A stretch of 46,862 bases of DNA from Enterococcus diestrammenae (GCF_009933255.1 NZ_MAEI01000009.1:1-46862); one strand, 5' to 3'. Positions 1-7,848 are shown, numbered from the stretch's first letter. Made by a program: numbers and translations. The notes: generated by a model not told the origin, from the sequence alone.

Positions 1-13
1 AAGTTCTACTTGA

Positions 14-112
14 AATTTGCGGGCATTATATGGCAGTATTACAAGTGATAAAAAAATTATTCTAACCCAAGGTGGTTTAGCTATTTTAACACTTATTTCA
101 ACATTCTTTTAA
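14..112 (+). other. possible 3' remnant of a truncated membrane-protein gene
   Basis: After a TGA at 11-13 the same frame stays open to a TAA at 110-112. It encodes a short hydrophobic tail ending in ILTLISTFF, and a good terminator follows at once. This could be the end of a gene lying mostly outside the window and broken by the TGA, or chance. I cannot name a family. Confidence 0.2.
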
Positions 113-118
113 GCAAAT

Positions 119-150
119 AAAAAGCACAGTCAATTAAGAGTGTGCTTTTT
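119..150 (+). terminator. rho-independent terminator
   Basis: The arms AAAAAGCAC and GTGCTTTTT are separated by about 14 bases, and the second arm runs into more T. It can act on both strands because the arms are A-rich and T-rich. Confidence 0.6.
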
Positions 151-603
151 GTTTGTTTCTTTTTATCTGAACCGTATTATATTTCCGTCTATTTGAATCA
201 AACTTTATCATATAACATGATAATTCGCAAAAATATGATAATTATGCTGCTTTTATATATTGTAATTCTTTTGATAATATTCTTTAAAGTAGACTAAATC
301 TCAATATCATAGTAGCTAGTATTGAACAATTATTTCCACTTAATGACTTTTACTCGTCCATTATAGATTATTTTAACTGCCTATATTTCAAGAATACACA
401 ATTTATGGCGAAATACCTTTTATCATAATTTAATATCCCATATCGATGCTATATTTTCCTCAGTACTAACGAAGATGGCAATAATTAACCTTCTATTTTT
501 TATACATTTACATTTTTTGAATTATTGTTGTTTCATATCGATGTGATCAACCTGGTTAAAACCCCAAGTTGTTCCAAACAAATTATAGAAAGTTGGAAGA
601 AAA
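151..603. other. AT-rich intergenic region without a recognisable gene
   Basis: This stretch is strongly AT-rich. I see no convincing coding frame in it and no promoter clear enough to report. It ends at the ribosome binding site of the small secreted protein that starts at 604. Confidence 0.5.
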
Positions 604-1029
604 ATGAAAGTACAAGTGTTGAATAAGTCTAACTTTATTTGTTTAGGAATGACCTCTGTAGTAGCTTTAGGATTATTCGTCAGTACAGGTACAAGTGTAT
701 ATGCTAGCGAAATCAATAATACTGTCAAAGCTGACTCTTCATCTCTATCTCTGCATGACATGACAAATCAAGCTTTACCCACCACGGGAGAAGTGTACTT
801 TAATAATTCCGATATTTTGAATTACATCAAAGAGAATGATCCACAAGGTTATAACACGTTATCACAAGATGATATTAACTTTCTTTTGAGAGAAGATATG
901 CTTAGAGCAGGTAGTAATCGTATCACATTTAGTGTATCTGGCTTTAAGATTTATTTAAGCTCTAGTACAGCAAAGTGGGCTAAGGACGCTGGAAGTGTTG
1001 TGGAATCTGAATATCACTTAATTGGATAG
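604..1029 (+). CDS. small secreted protein of unknown function
   Basis: The product is 141 residues. A typical signal peptide has Lys at 2 and 8, a hydrophobic stretch at about 10-32, and an Ala-type cleavage site at VYA-S near residue 34. The mature part is about 107 residues, polar and acidic in the middle. An LPTTG sequence near residue 59 is not a sorting signal because no membrane segment or basic tail follows. The last third (SVSGFKIYLSSSTAKWA) loosely recalls small exported proteins of Firmicutes with a WxG-x-(V/I)YLSS segment, but I cannot assign a family. The RBS GGAAGA sits unusually close to the ATG. The gene stands alone, followed by an IS200-type element. Secretion is well supported; function is unknown. 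Confidence 0.6.
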   Translation: MKVQVLNKSNFICLGMTSVVALGLFVSTGTSVYASEINNTVKADSSSLSLHDMTNQALPTTGEVYFNNSDILNYIKENDPQGYNTLSQDDINFLLREDMLRAGSNRITFSVSGFKIYLSSSTAKWAKDAGSVVESEYHLIG

Positions 1030-1102
1030 GTGGAATTACAGGTCAGAGGAACACAATAAACATTTAAAAAATGTTATACAAGCATCTGTTTTGTAATCAA
1101 TT

Positions 1103-1797
1103 TACGCTAGAGTAACTCATCCACCCGTGAAAACGGATGGATTTTTAATACCCCTAGAAGGGGGCAACACTCGTGGCCCCTTAAAAGGGCTTTTTAACAG
1201 ACTGCCACTCGCTCACCTTCGCTCATTTACTTCTCTTCACTTTTTAAATGGGTCTACGTACTCTCTTTTACTTATACTATCCCGAATACGATTATCCGCT
1301 TCTTGTTCACGAATATATTTCTCAATTGTCTTTGGATTCAATCCTACTGTGCTCACATAGTATCCCTTTGATCATAAAGATTTGTTTCCATATTTGTACT
1401 TGAGATTTGCATATTGTTCATGGGTTAGCATGGCACTCCGACCTTTCAGATATCCCATGAAACTGGATATACTCATTTTAGGAGGGACCCGAACTAGCAT
1501 ATGAATATGGTCTGGCATTGCATGTGCTTCGATGATTTCCATATCTTTCATTTCACATAACTTCCCTAGTATTTTTTCAATGTCTTTTCGTAATTATCCA
1601 TAAATGACTTTCCGTCTATACTTTGGTGTAAAGACAATGTGATACTTACAATTCCAACGAGTATGTGCTAAACTTTTATCGTCATTTGACATAAAAAAAC
1701 TCCTTTCCATACGATGAGCGGTTGGTAGCCACTCACTAGTCCATCGAAAGGAGTTTTTTATCGCTAAAGCTACTTCATCCACGCGTAGAAACGCATC
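1103..1797 (-). mobile_element. IS200/IS605-family element, inactive
   Basis: The outer limits are approximate. Read on the minus strand, both ends carry a small hairpin followed by the same motif. The left end has GCGT-TTCT-ACGC (1794-1783) and the right end CCGT-TTTC-ACGG (1136-1125). Each is followed by GTGGATGA and, about 8-10 bases on, by CTTTAGCG or CTCTAGCG. Subterminal hairpins without terminal inverted repeats are the hallmark of IS200/IS605 ends, which are recognised as single strands by a Y1 transposase. There is no tnpB. The element lies inside a GlsB-like remnant, and its transposase is dead. Confidence 0.75.
1237..1692 (-). pseudogene. tnpA: IS200-type Y1 (HUH) transposase TnpA with two nonsense codons
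   Basis: The full reading frame is 151 codons, the normal length for IS200 TnpA. It starts MSNDDKSLAHTRWNCKYHIV and ends REYVDPFKK. The HUH motif survives in the segment EAHAMPDHIHMLVRVPPK. The frame is broken by two base substitutions: TAA after VIYG (probably Lys originally) and TGA before SKGYYVSTVGLNP (probably Trp). No frameshift is needed to restore it. The catalytic Tyr would lie in the C-terminal half, beyond both stops, so no active protein can be made. The protein family is certain. Confidence 0.85.
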
Positions 1798-1965
1798 GAT
1801 GGTGCCAGCTTGATACCTGCTAGAGGCTGGCCACAAGAACTAAAAATCAACTGCCCGAGAACAGAGTCGACTAAGCCAGCTACGATACTGGCAAGTCATC
1901 CCATTACTTCTCCGGTAATCACACCGCTGATAATGGTCCCATTGATCAATGTATCAAATAATCGT
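1795..1965 (-). pseudogene. remnant of a GlsB/YeaQ-type membrane protein, cut by IS200
   Basis: Minus-strand translation gives LINGTIISGVITGEVMG, a stop, then LASIVAGLVDSVLGQLIF and GQPLAGIKLAPSM. This aligns over some 50 residues with the intact GlsB-like protein at 6292-6537 (LIVGAIIGAVAGAITGKGMG, then IANIVAGLVGSAIGQSLFG and GPSLAGMALVPSI). The likely start codon is lost, one Trp codon has become TGA, and similarity ends at the left end of the IS200 element. In enterococci a glsB gene commonly follows gls24, which fits this position downstream of the Gls24 gene. The roughly 240 bases between this remnant and the Gls24 stop hold no recognisable gene. Confidence 0.7.
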
Positions 1966-2205
1966 TATACTAATCCCCTTTAGGTTTCTTGCATCAATCT
2001 GTGATAACTGTCAGGCACAAGTAGAGTTACATCCTTGCTTTCTTCTTTAATCCAGATTTCTTATCAGTAGCAGGTTTAGGAACTTCTCATAAGCTTATTT
2101 ACAATCTATTAAAACGATTGCTGGCTGGTTTTACGTAGTAAGATTCTGAAAAAGTGAATTCTATTGAAGAACGTATGGAGCGTTTCATTCGACCATTGTC
2201 TTTAC

Positions 2206-2904
2206 TTAATAGACCCTAGGTTCATTATTTTTATCGATTTTTTCTTGGGCTTTGTTGGTTCCCCGATTGACCACTTGTTTGGCTTTATCCGTCTGTTTTG
2301 CGGCAAAGCGGCCGGTGGTTTTCGCGGCACTGGTTACTTTGTCTTGCACGGTCTCGCTGTCGGCTTCGTATTCATTTTTGGTTTTGATGTCGACCACATG
2401 CACATTGACTTCGATAACATCTAAGTGGGTCATGTTGTTCACTTCGTCATGAATCACTTGTTTAATCTGATTGGCAATCTCGGGGATATCCCGGCCGTAT
2501 TCGATGACCACGTCCATGTCCACGGCAACTTGTTCTTTGCCCACTTCGGTTTCGATGCCGGAAGTCACATTGTCCGTATTGACTAATTTTTCGGCAATGT
2601 TCGAGAAAAAGCCGCCATCCACGGTTAACAAGCCATCGATTTGATCCACGGCGGTGCCGACGATTTTTTGGATAACTTTGTCGTCATAGGTCAACTCGCC
2701 ACGAATGTCACCGGAGTCGGAAGTAGGCCCGTCTTTTTTCACGCCTGGATGGGTTTCATGGGCGGGTTGCCGGTTTTTTTCGAATTGTTTTACTGTTTCA
2801 TGTACTTCTTGTTCGTAGTCGTTAATCCCTTCAGCAGGGGGAGGGACCGCTCCCAGTGTTGCCAGTTTGTCGTCAGGACGATTCATTTTGTGTTTGTCTA
2901 CCAT
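2206..2904 (-). CDS. gls24: Gls24/Asp23-family general stress protein
   Basis: The product is 232 residues. A charged N-terminal region (1-60) precedes an Asp23/Gls24 domain at about 65-180 (RGELTYDDKVIQKIVGTAV, then GREQVAVDMDVVIEYG-like and VNVHVVDI segments). The lysine- and glutamine-rich tail (180-232) probably forms a helix. Family members are abundant cytosolic stress proteins. In Staphylococcus, Asp23 is tied to the membrane by AmaP; in enterococci Gls24 proteins are linked to bile-salt tolerance and virulence. AmaP and DUF2273 genes lie just upstream on the same strand, so they are very likely one operon. An AGGAGGAAT ribosome binding site precedes the ATG. Which of the several enterococcal Gls24 paralogues this is cannot be told from the window. 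Confidence 0.9.
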   Translation of the reverse strand: MVDKHKMNRPDDKLATLGAVPPPAEGINDYEQEVHETVKQFEKNRQPAHETHPGVKKDGPTSDSGDIRGELTYDDKVIQKIVGTAVDQIDGLLTVDGGFFSNIAEKLVNTDNVTSGIETEVGKEQVAVDMDVVIEYGRDIPEIANQIKQVIHDEVNNMTHLDVIEVNVHVVDIKTKNEYEADSETVQDKVTSAAKTTGRFAAKQTDKAKQVVNRGTNKAQEKIDKNNEPRVY

Positions 2905-2948
2905 TTTTATTCCTCCTAGTTAGTTTGTGGGGATGATTGCCCCGAAGT

Positions 2949-3149
2949 TTAGTAGCGCTTATTTCGTTGAAACAGCTGGGTTAAACGTTCATTTTGTTCC
3001 AAGTAAAAGCCCAAATAAATGCCTAACAGGGTCAGTAAAAGAATCAAAAGCGTCTTGAAAAAACCGATTGTGACAAGTAAGATGGCGAGAACTAAGCCGA
3101 TGCTCCCACAGACAATGGGGAGTTTGTATTGGTAAAACAAGTATTTCAT
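2949..3149 (-). CDS. DUF2273 small membrane protein
   Basis: The product is 66 residues with two close hydrophobic segments (about 10-30 and 32-48), then a charged tail EQNERLTQLFQRNKRY. This size and topology match the DUF2273 proteins found between amaP and asp23/gls24 genes in Firmicutes. It starts 12 bases after the amaP stop with the ribosome binding site AAGGAGGGA, so it is translated from the same transcript. It probably belongs to the membrane anchor of the Gls24 assembly; that role is inferred from gene order only. Confidence 0.8.
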   Translation of the reverse strand: MKYLFYQYKLPIVCGSIGLVLAILLVTIGFFKTLLILLLTLLGIYLGFYLEQNERLTQLFQRNKRY

Positions 3150-3161
3150 GGTACTCCCTCC

Positions 3162-3737
3162 TTAAATGACTCTGGAATGACTCGTGGCACGCCAATCTTC
3201 TTGCTCAAATTCAGTGTACGCCACATTGACTTTGACTTGCTCGGTGGTACCGAGTATTTCTTGGAGTTCGCTTCTGATTTCTTCCATTAATAATTCAGTT
3301 TTGCCGATATGAGCAGAAGTTCTGGTCAATTGGCCCTTCACATTGACGTTGATTTTACGTTTGGTGGCGTGTACCCGCACTTTGGGATTGCCCACAAAAC
3401 CGACACCTATTAGCTTGGAGCGGACGAAACCTTCGATGGCCTTTTTATCCAACGAGAGTTGGCCTTTGTCGTTATTGAGCACAAAGGTCTGCTTAACCCG
3501 GGGATAAAAGAGAAAGAAGAAAATCAAGAGTAAAAGCGCGATGAAAAAGACGAGCGCCACCCAGAAAAGATATTGTTGCAAAAGCTGGTTGGTGAAAGTG
3601 TTGAACAAGAGGCGATTCCGGTTGAAAAGCGGAAAAGGTAACGCAACACTAGATGAAGTAACGAGCATTACCATGAGTAAAACCGACATCAACAGTAACG
3701 AAAGAACGATTCCGAGTGCTTTAAGCCCACGATTCAT
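3162..3737 (-). CDS. amaP: alkaline shock response membrane anchor protein AmaP
   Basis: The product is 191 residues. Two N-terminal membrane segments (about 7-32 and 55-80, the second ending in FFFLFYPRVKQ) are followed by a cytosolic domain of about 110 residues containing GVGFVGNPKVRVHATKRKI and VNVKGQL, typical of AmaP. In Staphylococcus aureus AmaP recruits Asp23 to the membrane. Here the Asp23-like partner, Gls24, is encoded two genes downstream. The gene follows a 32-residue membrane peptide and precedes the DUF2273 gene. The ribosome binding site AAAGGAGGTGC is strong. Family and context agree well. Confidence 0.88.
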   Translation of the reverse strand: MNRGLKALGIVLSLLLMSVLLMVMLVTSSSVALPFPLFNRNRLLFNTFTNQLLQQYLFWVALVFFIALLLLIFFFLFYPRVKQTFVLNNDKGQLSLDKKAIEGFVRSKLIGVGFVGNPKVRVHATKRKINVNVKGQLTRTSAHIGKTELLMEEIRSELQEILGTTEQVKVNVAYTEFEQEDWRATSHSRVI

Positions 3738-3779
3738 AGTGCACCTCCTTTCACAAACTGAGAGTGAAGGCGACTAGCC

Positions 3780-3878
3780 CTAGCTACCAGTTTTTTGTTG
3801 GTTTTGCTTGCGGGCCATTAACACATATAGTAAGGGAATGCCCAAAATGACCGCCGCAATTTTTAGAAATTTCTTCAT
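3780..3878 (-). CDS. 32-residue single-pass membrane peptide
   Basis: A short open frame with an excellent ribosome binding site (AAGGAGGAATCC before the ATG) lies between the CorA-like gene and amaP. The peptide is Met-Lys-Lys followed by one hydrophobic helix (about residues 4-21, FLKIAAVILGIPLLYVLMA) and a basic polar tail ending QNQQKTGS. Its position directly ahead of amaP, on the same strand, suggests it belongs to the stress operon. A similar-sized peptide (6123-6248) sits in the divergent operon. Function is unknown. The codon pattern, RBS and membrane helix make it likely to be real. Confidence 0.6.
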   Translation of the reverse strand: MKKFLKIAAVILGIPLLYVLMARKQNQQKTGS

Positions 3879-3903
3879 CTGGATTCCTCCTTTTGTAAAA
3901 AAT

Positions 3904-3942
3904 CAGCACTTGTGCTAGTCAAAACCTAGGAGAAGCCCTAGG
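3904..3942 (-). terminator. paired short hairpins, possible weak terminator after the CorA-like gene
   Basis: On the minus strand CCTAGG-6-CCTAGG is followed by GTTTTG. A second hairpin, AGCAC-AA-GTGCT, is followed after two bases by TTTTTT. Together they may end transcription from the CorA-like gene before the 32-residue peptide gene, or attenuate it. Upstream, around 3990-3925, a 22-codon frame starting GTG with the RBS GAGGTGAGG is also present, but I do not call it a gene. Confidence 0.35.
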
Positions 3943-4027
3943 TGTAACCGCGGTTTGCTTATTTTTTGTGCGCCCACTTTCTTTCACGAATCCTCACCTC
4001 TTTTTTGTCAGTGACTTGTTTGGTGAT

Positions 4028-4969
4028 TTATTTGGTAAAGTCTTTGCGTTTTAAATAAATGGTGGTCAAGATACTGACAACGACCGCGAGGATCATCACG
4101 AAGAAAAAGCCGTTTTTTGTCTCTTTGCCTGGGAGTCCCCCGGTATTCATGCCCCAGATGCCGGCAACGAGAGCAGGTATGGAGACGACTAAAGTAGCGG
4201 ATTCCAAGAATTTCATCAAGTGGTTTAAATGATTGCTCATCATATCGGAAAACAACCCGCCGATGGTCTCAAGCAAATCACGATAAATCAAGATTCGTTC
4301 CTCTGCATGGGCTTGGCGCAAGCGGATGTTGTACACGAGATTTTCGTCGCCTAGTTGCTGGGCGAAATCGGTTTCTTCCCAGAGGTAATTCAAGGTTTCT
4401 TTTTGGCCTTGCAGCGTGTTGTCCAGATACACGACATCCCGCTGCGTGTCTGCCAAGCGAAAGAGTTCTTCGTTTTTCGTAGTGATGCGAGCCGCTGCGT
4501 CTAGCTCATCGATGATTTTTTTGATGGTTTTTAATTCCTTTAGAAAATGCGCATAGGCTCGTTTGATGATATAGGCGCAGAGTTGCTCTTTATTCGTGAC
4601 TTTATGAGCGGAACGGGTCAAAAAAGAAGTCAGAAAATCTGAATTATCTCCCACAAAAGTCAAGGTCATTTCTTTAGCAAAAATCAAGATTAACGGTTCT
4701 AAGCGTTTTTCAATGGGGAGCTCGCGATTGTCGCTTAGGTTCATTAAAGAAAGAATCGTCAACTCCCCTAGGCGGTCGTTATTCATTTTTTCATAGTGGT
4801 TGATTTCTTCTGCATCGTCACCGCCGAGAAAGATGTCTTTTGGCAATTCGTATTTCTCCACGATTTCGGTGAGTTCGACTTTGGTGGCTTTTTGCAAGAC
4901 AATCCAGTTACTTACGTCTTGGGTCGCTTTTTCTATGCCAGAATCTGTTATCTTAAAAGTTGAAATCAT
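4028..4969 (-). CDS. CorA-family divalent metal ion channel/transporter
   Basis: The product is 313 residues, the usual CorA length. It has a large N-terminal cytosolic domain with long helices, then two membrane helices at the C-terminus. The signature Gly-Met-Asn lies at about residues 273-275 (GIWGMNTGG), right after the first membrane helix, and the protein ends in a basic tail KRKDFTK. CorA proteins form pentameric channels for magnesium or other divalent ions (cobalt, nickel or zinc). The substrate here cannot be told. The gene is divergent from the dehydrogenase operon and is followed by the AmaP/Gls24 cluster. It may belong to the same stress regulon, which is inference. Confidence 0.88.
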   Translation of the reverse strand: MISTFKITDSGIEKATQDVSNWIVLQKATKVELTEIVEKYELPKDIFLGGDDAEEINHYEKMNNDRLGELTILSLMNLSDNRELPIEKRLEPLILIFAKEMTLTFVGDNSDFLTSFLTRSAHKVTNKEQLCAYIIKRAYAHFLKELKTIKKIIDELDAAARITTKNEELFRLADTQRDVVYLDNTLQGQKETLNYLWEETDFAQQLGDENLVYNIRLRQAHAEERILIYRDLLETIGGLFSDMMSNHLNHLMKFLESATLVVSIPALVAGIWGMNTGGLPGKETKNGFFFVMILAVVVSILTTIYLKRKDFTK

Positions 4970-5211
4970 CTTAATCCCCCTATAATATTTCTAACCAATG
5001 GACCACAAGCAATAAATAAAATAAGTAACGATAAGAAAACGCTTACTTTTAGTAAATAACAACATTTCATCCTCGAATCTCAGAATAGAGCATTTGCTTT
5101 TTTTCGTCAAATGATGTGCTGTTTTTGCATAAAAAGGCGTAATTCTTTTCAAAAAATGAAATTTATATTAACATAGAATTGTAACATCGACATTATGTTA
5201 GGAGTGAGGAT

Positions 5212-6105
5212 ATGACAGATCCAGTGTTAAAGGATCCACGGGAGTTATATTATGAATCAGAATTTCCGAAACAGGATCAAGAAACCCCGCCCCTACAGAA
5301 GAAGATGAAACCTGTGCCGGACTGTGGGGAAGAGAGCTATGTTGGTCATGAGCGCTTACTTAATCGTCGGGTTTTGATTACCGGGGGCGATTCGGGGATT
5401 GGCCGAGCGGCGGCGATTGCGTATGCGCGAGAAGGCGCCGATATTGCTTTGCAGTTTTATCCGGGAGAAGAACCGGATGCCAAGCAAGTGGCCAAGTATG
5501 TGGAAGAAGCGGGGCGCAAAGCCGTCTTACTACCATTTGACTTGCGCGACGCTGCGGCACCTGAAAAAATGGTGGCTCAAGCAATGAAAGAACTAGGCGG
5601 ATTAGACACGCTGGTGTTAAACGCGGCGCAACAGATTACTCAGCCTTCTTTAGCAGAGTTGACCATGGAGCAAGTCCGGGATACTTTTGATGTGAATATT
5701 ATTTCCATGTTTGCCACGGTGAAAGCCGCCTTACCACACTTGCCGGCAGGGTCCAGCATTATCACGACCACCTCGGTGCAAGCGTTCAGTCCAAGTGGTC
5801 ATCTCTTGGACTACGCGGTAACGAAGGCCGCGATTGCCAGCTTCACGGTGGGATTAGCCAAACAGTTGAGCAAAAAAGGCATTCGGGTCAACGGTGTCGC
5901 ACCGGGACCGATTTGGACAGCCTTGCAACTAGACGAAGGCCAACCGGAAGAAAAATTACCGGTCTTCGGGCAAGACTCTTTAATGGAGCGGGCAGGACAG
6001 CCGGTAGAATTAGCGCCAGTCTATGTTTTCTTAGCCTCCAACGAAGCAAGCTACGTAACCGCCCAAATTTACGGGGTAACCGGTGGCGAAGCAATCAACT
6101 TATAG
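5212..6105 (+). CDS. short-chain dehydrogenase/reductase, general-stress type (YdaD/YhdF-like)
   Basis: The product is 297 residues. An N-terminal extension of about 45 residues precedes a classical Rossmann fold. The nucleotide motif [10 protein letters not shown] lies near residues 57-66, LNAAQ near 136, the catalytic Ser in the [13 protein letters not shown] segment, and the Tyr-x-x-x-Lys pair in [10 protein letters not shown]. The long N-terminus with [20 protein letters not shown] sequence is typical of the Bacillus general-stress SDRs YdaD and YhdF. The substrate is unknown, probably an aldehyde or alcohol with NAD(P). The RBS is AGGAGTGAGG. It heads a plus-strand group with a 41-residue peptide and a GlsB-like protein. 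Confidence 0.85.
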   Translation: MTDPVLKDPRELYYESEFPKQDQETPPLQKKMKPVPDCGEESYVGHERLLNRRVLITGGDSGIGRAAAIAYAREGADIALQFYPGEEPDAKQVAKYVEEAGRKAVLLPFDLRDAAAPEKMVAQAMKELGGLDTLVLNAAQQITQPSLAELTMEQVRDTFDVNIISMFATVKAALPHLPAGSSIITTTSVQAFSPSGHLLDYAVTKAAIASFTVGLAKQLSKKGIRVNGVAPGPIWTALQLDEGQPEEKLPVFGQDSLMERAGQPVELAPVYVFLASNEASYVTAQIYGVTGGEAINL

Positions 6106-6122
6106 AAAGGACTTGAAAGCAC

Positions 6123-6248
6123 ATGAAAAAGCAAGGAAAAGTCATGATGATTGTCTCGTTGGTGGCGACTTTGCTGCCGGTGTTGCTGAAGGTCAAAGAA
6201 ATACACGATGACTATCGCAAACAGGAAAAAACGAACAAGTTGTCGTGA
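6123..6248 (+). CDS. 41-residue single-pass membrane peptide
   Basis: This short frame begins 17 bases after the dehydrogenase stop. Its RBS AAAGGA lies about 11 bases ahead of the ATG. The product has a basic start (MKKQGKV), one hydrophobic helix (MMIVSLVATLLPVLLKV) and a charged tail HDDYRKQEKTNKLS. It resembles in plan the 32-residue peptide of the divergent operon. Its place between two stress genes and its good membrane helix suggest a real small protein. Function is unknown. Confidence 0.55.
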   Translation: MKKQGKVMMIVSLVATLLPVLLKVKEIHDDYRKQEKTNKLS

Positions 6249-6291
6249 AGCTAGGAAAGAAGCAATCTAATTAATAGAGGAGGAATTTATT

Positions 6292-6537
6292 ATGGGTCTT
6301 ATTTGGTCATTAATTGTCGGAGCGATTATCGGAGCGGTGGCAGGTGCCATCACTGGAAAAGGGATGGGCTGGATTGCGAATATCGTGGCCGGTTTAGTCG
6401 GTTCCGCTATCGGACAATCACTCTTTGGTTCTTGGGGACCGTCATTAGCCGGGATGGCATTGGTACCATCGATTATCGGAGCGGTGATTCTCGTTGCCGT
6501 GGTGTCATTCTTCTTCAGTCGTAGGACGAGTAATTAA
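6292..6537 (+). CDS. GlsB/YeaQ/YmgE-family stress membrane protein
   Basis: The product is 81 residues, almost wholly hydrophobic and glycine-rich, with three membrane segments. It contains the family pattern GAIIGAVAGAITGKGMGW, then VAGLVGSAIGQSLFG, and ends in a short basic tail SRRTSN. Proteins of this family are called transglycosylase-associated on old evidence, and their biochemical role is unknown. In enterococci glsB accompanies gls24. The RBS AGAGGAGGAAT is very strong. A broken paralogue lies at 1795-1965 beyond the Gls24 gene, so this may be the only working copy in this locus. A terminator follows. Confidence 0.88.
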   Translation: MGLIWSLIVGAIIGAVAGAITGKGMGWIANIVAGLVGSAIGQSLFGSWGPSLAGMALVPSIIGAVILVAVVSFFFSRRTSN

Positions 6538-6579
6538 ACTGTATTGTAAGTTCTTCCCCAATGACATAAAAAGTCATAG

Positions 6580-6605
6580 CCTCGGCTAATAGTCGAGGTT
6601 TTTTT
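6580..6605 (+). terminator. terminator after the GlsB-like gene
   Basis: The stem CCTCG/CGAGG with a 9-base loop is followed by seven T. It ends the dehydrogenase-peptide-GlsB operon. Confidence 0.75.
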
Positions 6606-7283
6606 GATTGGTAAAAGAATTTTTTTACCAATACTTAACTGATCAGTATCAGTTGACTGCTTCAATCTAACCAAAAATTATACCACTTAATATCATAGTT
6701 TGAACCGCTCAATCAAGACTAGAAAATATGTAAGTCTCTTTTCAGGAATCGAAATTGAAGCTAGGTTCCTATTTTCTCCTAGGGCACGAATGACCTCTTG
6801 TTACAATCAGAGTGGATAAAAAGCCGTTAAAAACGAAACTTGTTTTGTTCCTTCGCCATCTTTACCCTAAGTCTACTTTGAATATGGCTAGCGGCTTGAA
6901 TTGCAACGACAATGAAGCCGAAGAGGAATGTCGGTTATCCTACATATCTTTCATTTGGACTGAAATGTACTTGCTCTTGATTGATTCTGAAGGTTTCACA
7001 CATGACGACAGCAACCACTACCTCGTAACATAAGAAAATCGACTGGAGATACAGAGCAAAATGGCTTTATTGTAGGTGATAAAGTACGTCATAGACTCTT
7101 TGGTCTGAAGAAGTTGTGTAAATCGATGAAATTTATTTAGAGATTCTTTTCGAAAGTAAAGAGTAGCAACAAATATTGCTCCTAGAAAACTTGAAAAGAT
7201 TACTGAAGTCTAATGTGAGCGTTACTAATATTGTTCAAAAAATCTAACTCTTTTTTTCAAGTTCAATCCGTTTTTTTAATCAG
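6606..7283. other. intergenic stretch without a recognisable gene
   Basis: About 680 bases of AT-rich DNA. An open frame of 73 codons at 6812-7033 has no good ribosome binding site and no recognisable motif, so I do not call it. The right edge is the inverted-repeat end of an IS1182-type element. Confidence 0.5.
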
Positions 7284-7681
7284 TAGGGGCTGTAAAAAAA
7301 GTCCCTTACAAAAGCCCATGAAATGACGAAATTCCGTTCATTTCACGGGCTTTTTTTGGGTAAAATAAAAGAAGTATAGGTAGCCACCCATACTTCCACT
7401 TTAATCCTGAAAGGACTAAACAAATGTATCCTAATTATAACATGAATCAACTTACATTGGACATCAGTACCTCATTCGAGCCAAAAGAAAATCACGTAGC
7501 CCTTTTTATCAACGAGTTAGTGGCATCTCTTCAAATCAAACAACCTTACCTTTTTGGAAGACCAAGAGAATATGATTTGGGTGCAATGATGAAGTTGGTT
7601 CTTTTTGCCTATACGAGAAAAACGTTTACTATTCGTAAGATTAATCGATTGGCAGAAGAAAATCTTTATGCCCGGTGGTAA
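7284..7681 (+). mobile_element. truncated IS1182-family insertion sequence (left end only)
   Basis: It begins with GGGGCTGTAAAAAAAGTCCC, a typical IS1182-type terminal inverted repeat. Then come a hairpin of AAAGCCC/GGGCTTT type (7309-7358), which can stop transcription entering the element, and the 5' part of the transposase gene. No matching right-end repeat was found downstream, so most of the element has been deleted. Confidence 0.65.
7424..7681 (+). pseudogene. IS1182-family transposase, N-terminal fragment
   Basis: The 85 codons give MYPNYNMNQLTLDISTSFEP and later QPYLFGRPREYDLGAMMKLVLFA, the conserved N-terminus of IS1182-family DDE transposases, which are normally about 450-550 residues. 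The frame stops at EENLYARW. The catalytic DDE domain is absent. The next 110 bases have a different short frame (NSLEISLKVATKGLMSIL) that I cannot place. It may come from another element that caused the deletion. Confidence 0.8.
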
Positions 7682-7790
7682 CACGGGGGTACCGAACTCA
7701 TTAGAAATCTCTCTGAAGGTTGCTACAAAAGGCCTCATGAGCATTCTTCAAAGATTCGATTTTTGTCAAAATTAGCTAAATAGAAAAGCA

Positions 7791-7848
7791 AAAGACGTGT
7801 GAACGGACCGGCTGCCAGCGGCAGAGCCGAGTTCGTTTACACGTCTTT
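7791..7848. repeat. long inverted repeat / terminator-like hairpin at the edge of the mobile region
   Basis: The arms AAAGACGTGT and ACACGTCTTT extend through GAACG/CGTTT to about 15 base pairs. An inner stem GCTGCC/GGCAG adds more pairing, and the structure ends in a T run. It can work as a bidirectional terminator. It probably belongs to one of the flanking mobile elements. Confidence 0.6.

Noticed and set aside
1127..1360. 77-codon plus-strand frame over the IS200 element
   Set aside because: It is an antisense shadow of the transposase pseudogene.
3925..3993. 22-codon GTG-started frame with an RBS-like GAGGTGAGG between the CorA-like gene and the 32-residue peptide
   Set aside because: It is too short and not hydrophobic, and it runs through a hairpin that looks like a terminator. 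It could be real but is not supported.
6812..7033. 73-codon open frame on the plus strand
   Set aside because: It has no good ribosome binding site or recognisable motif and lies in AT-rich DNA between a terminator and a transposon end.
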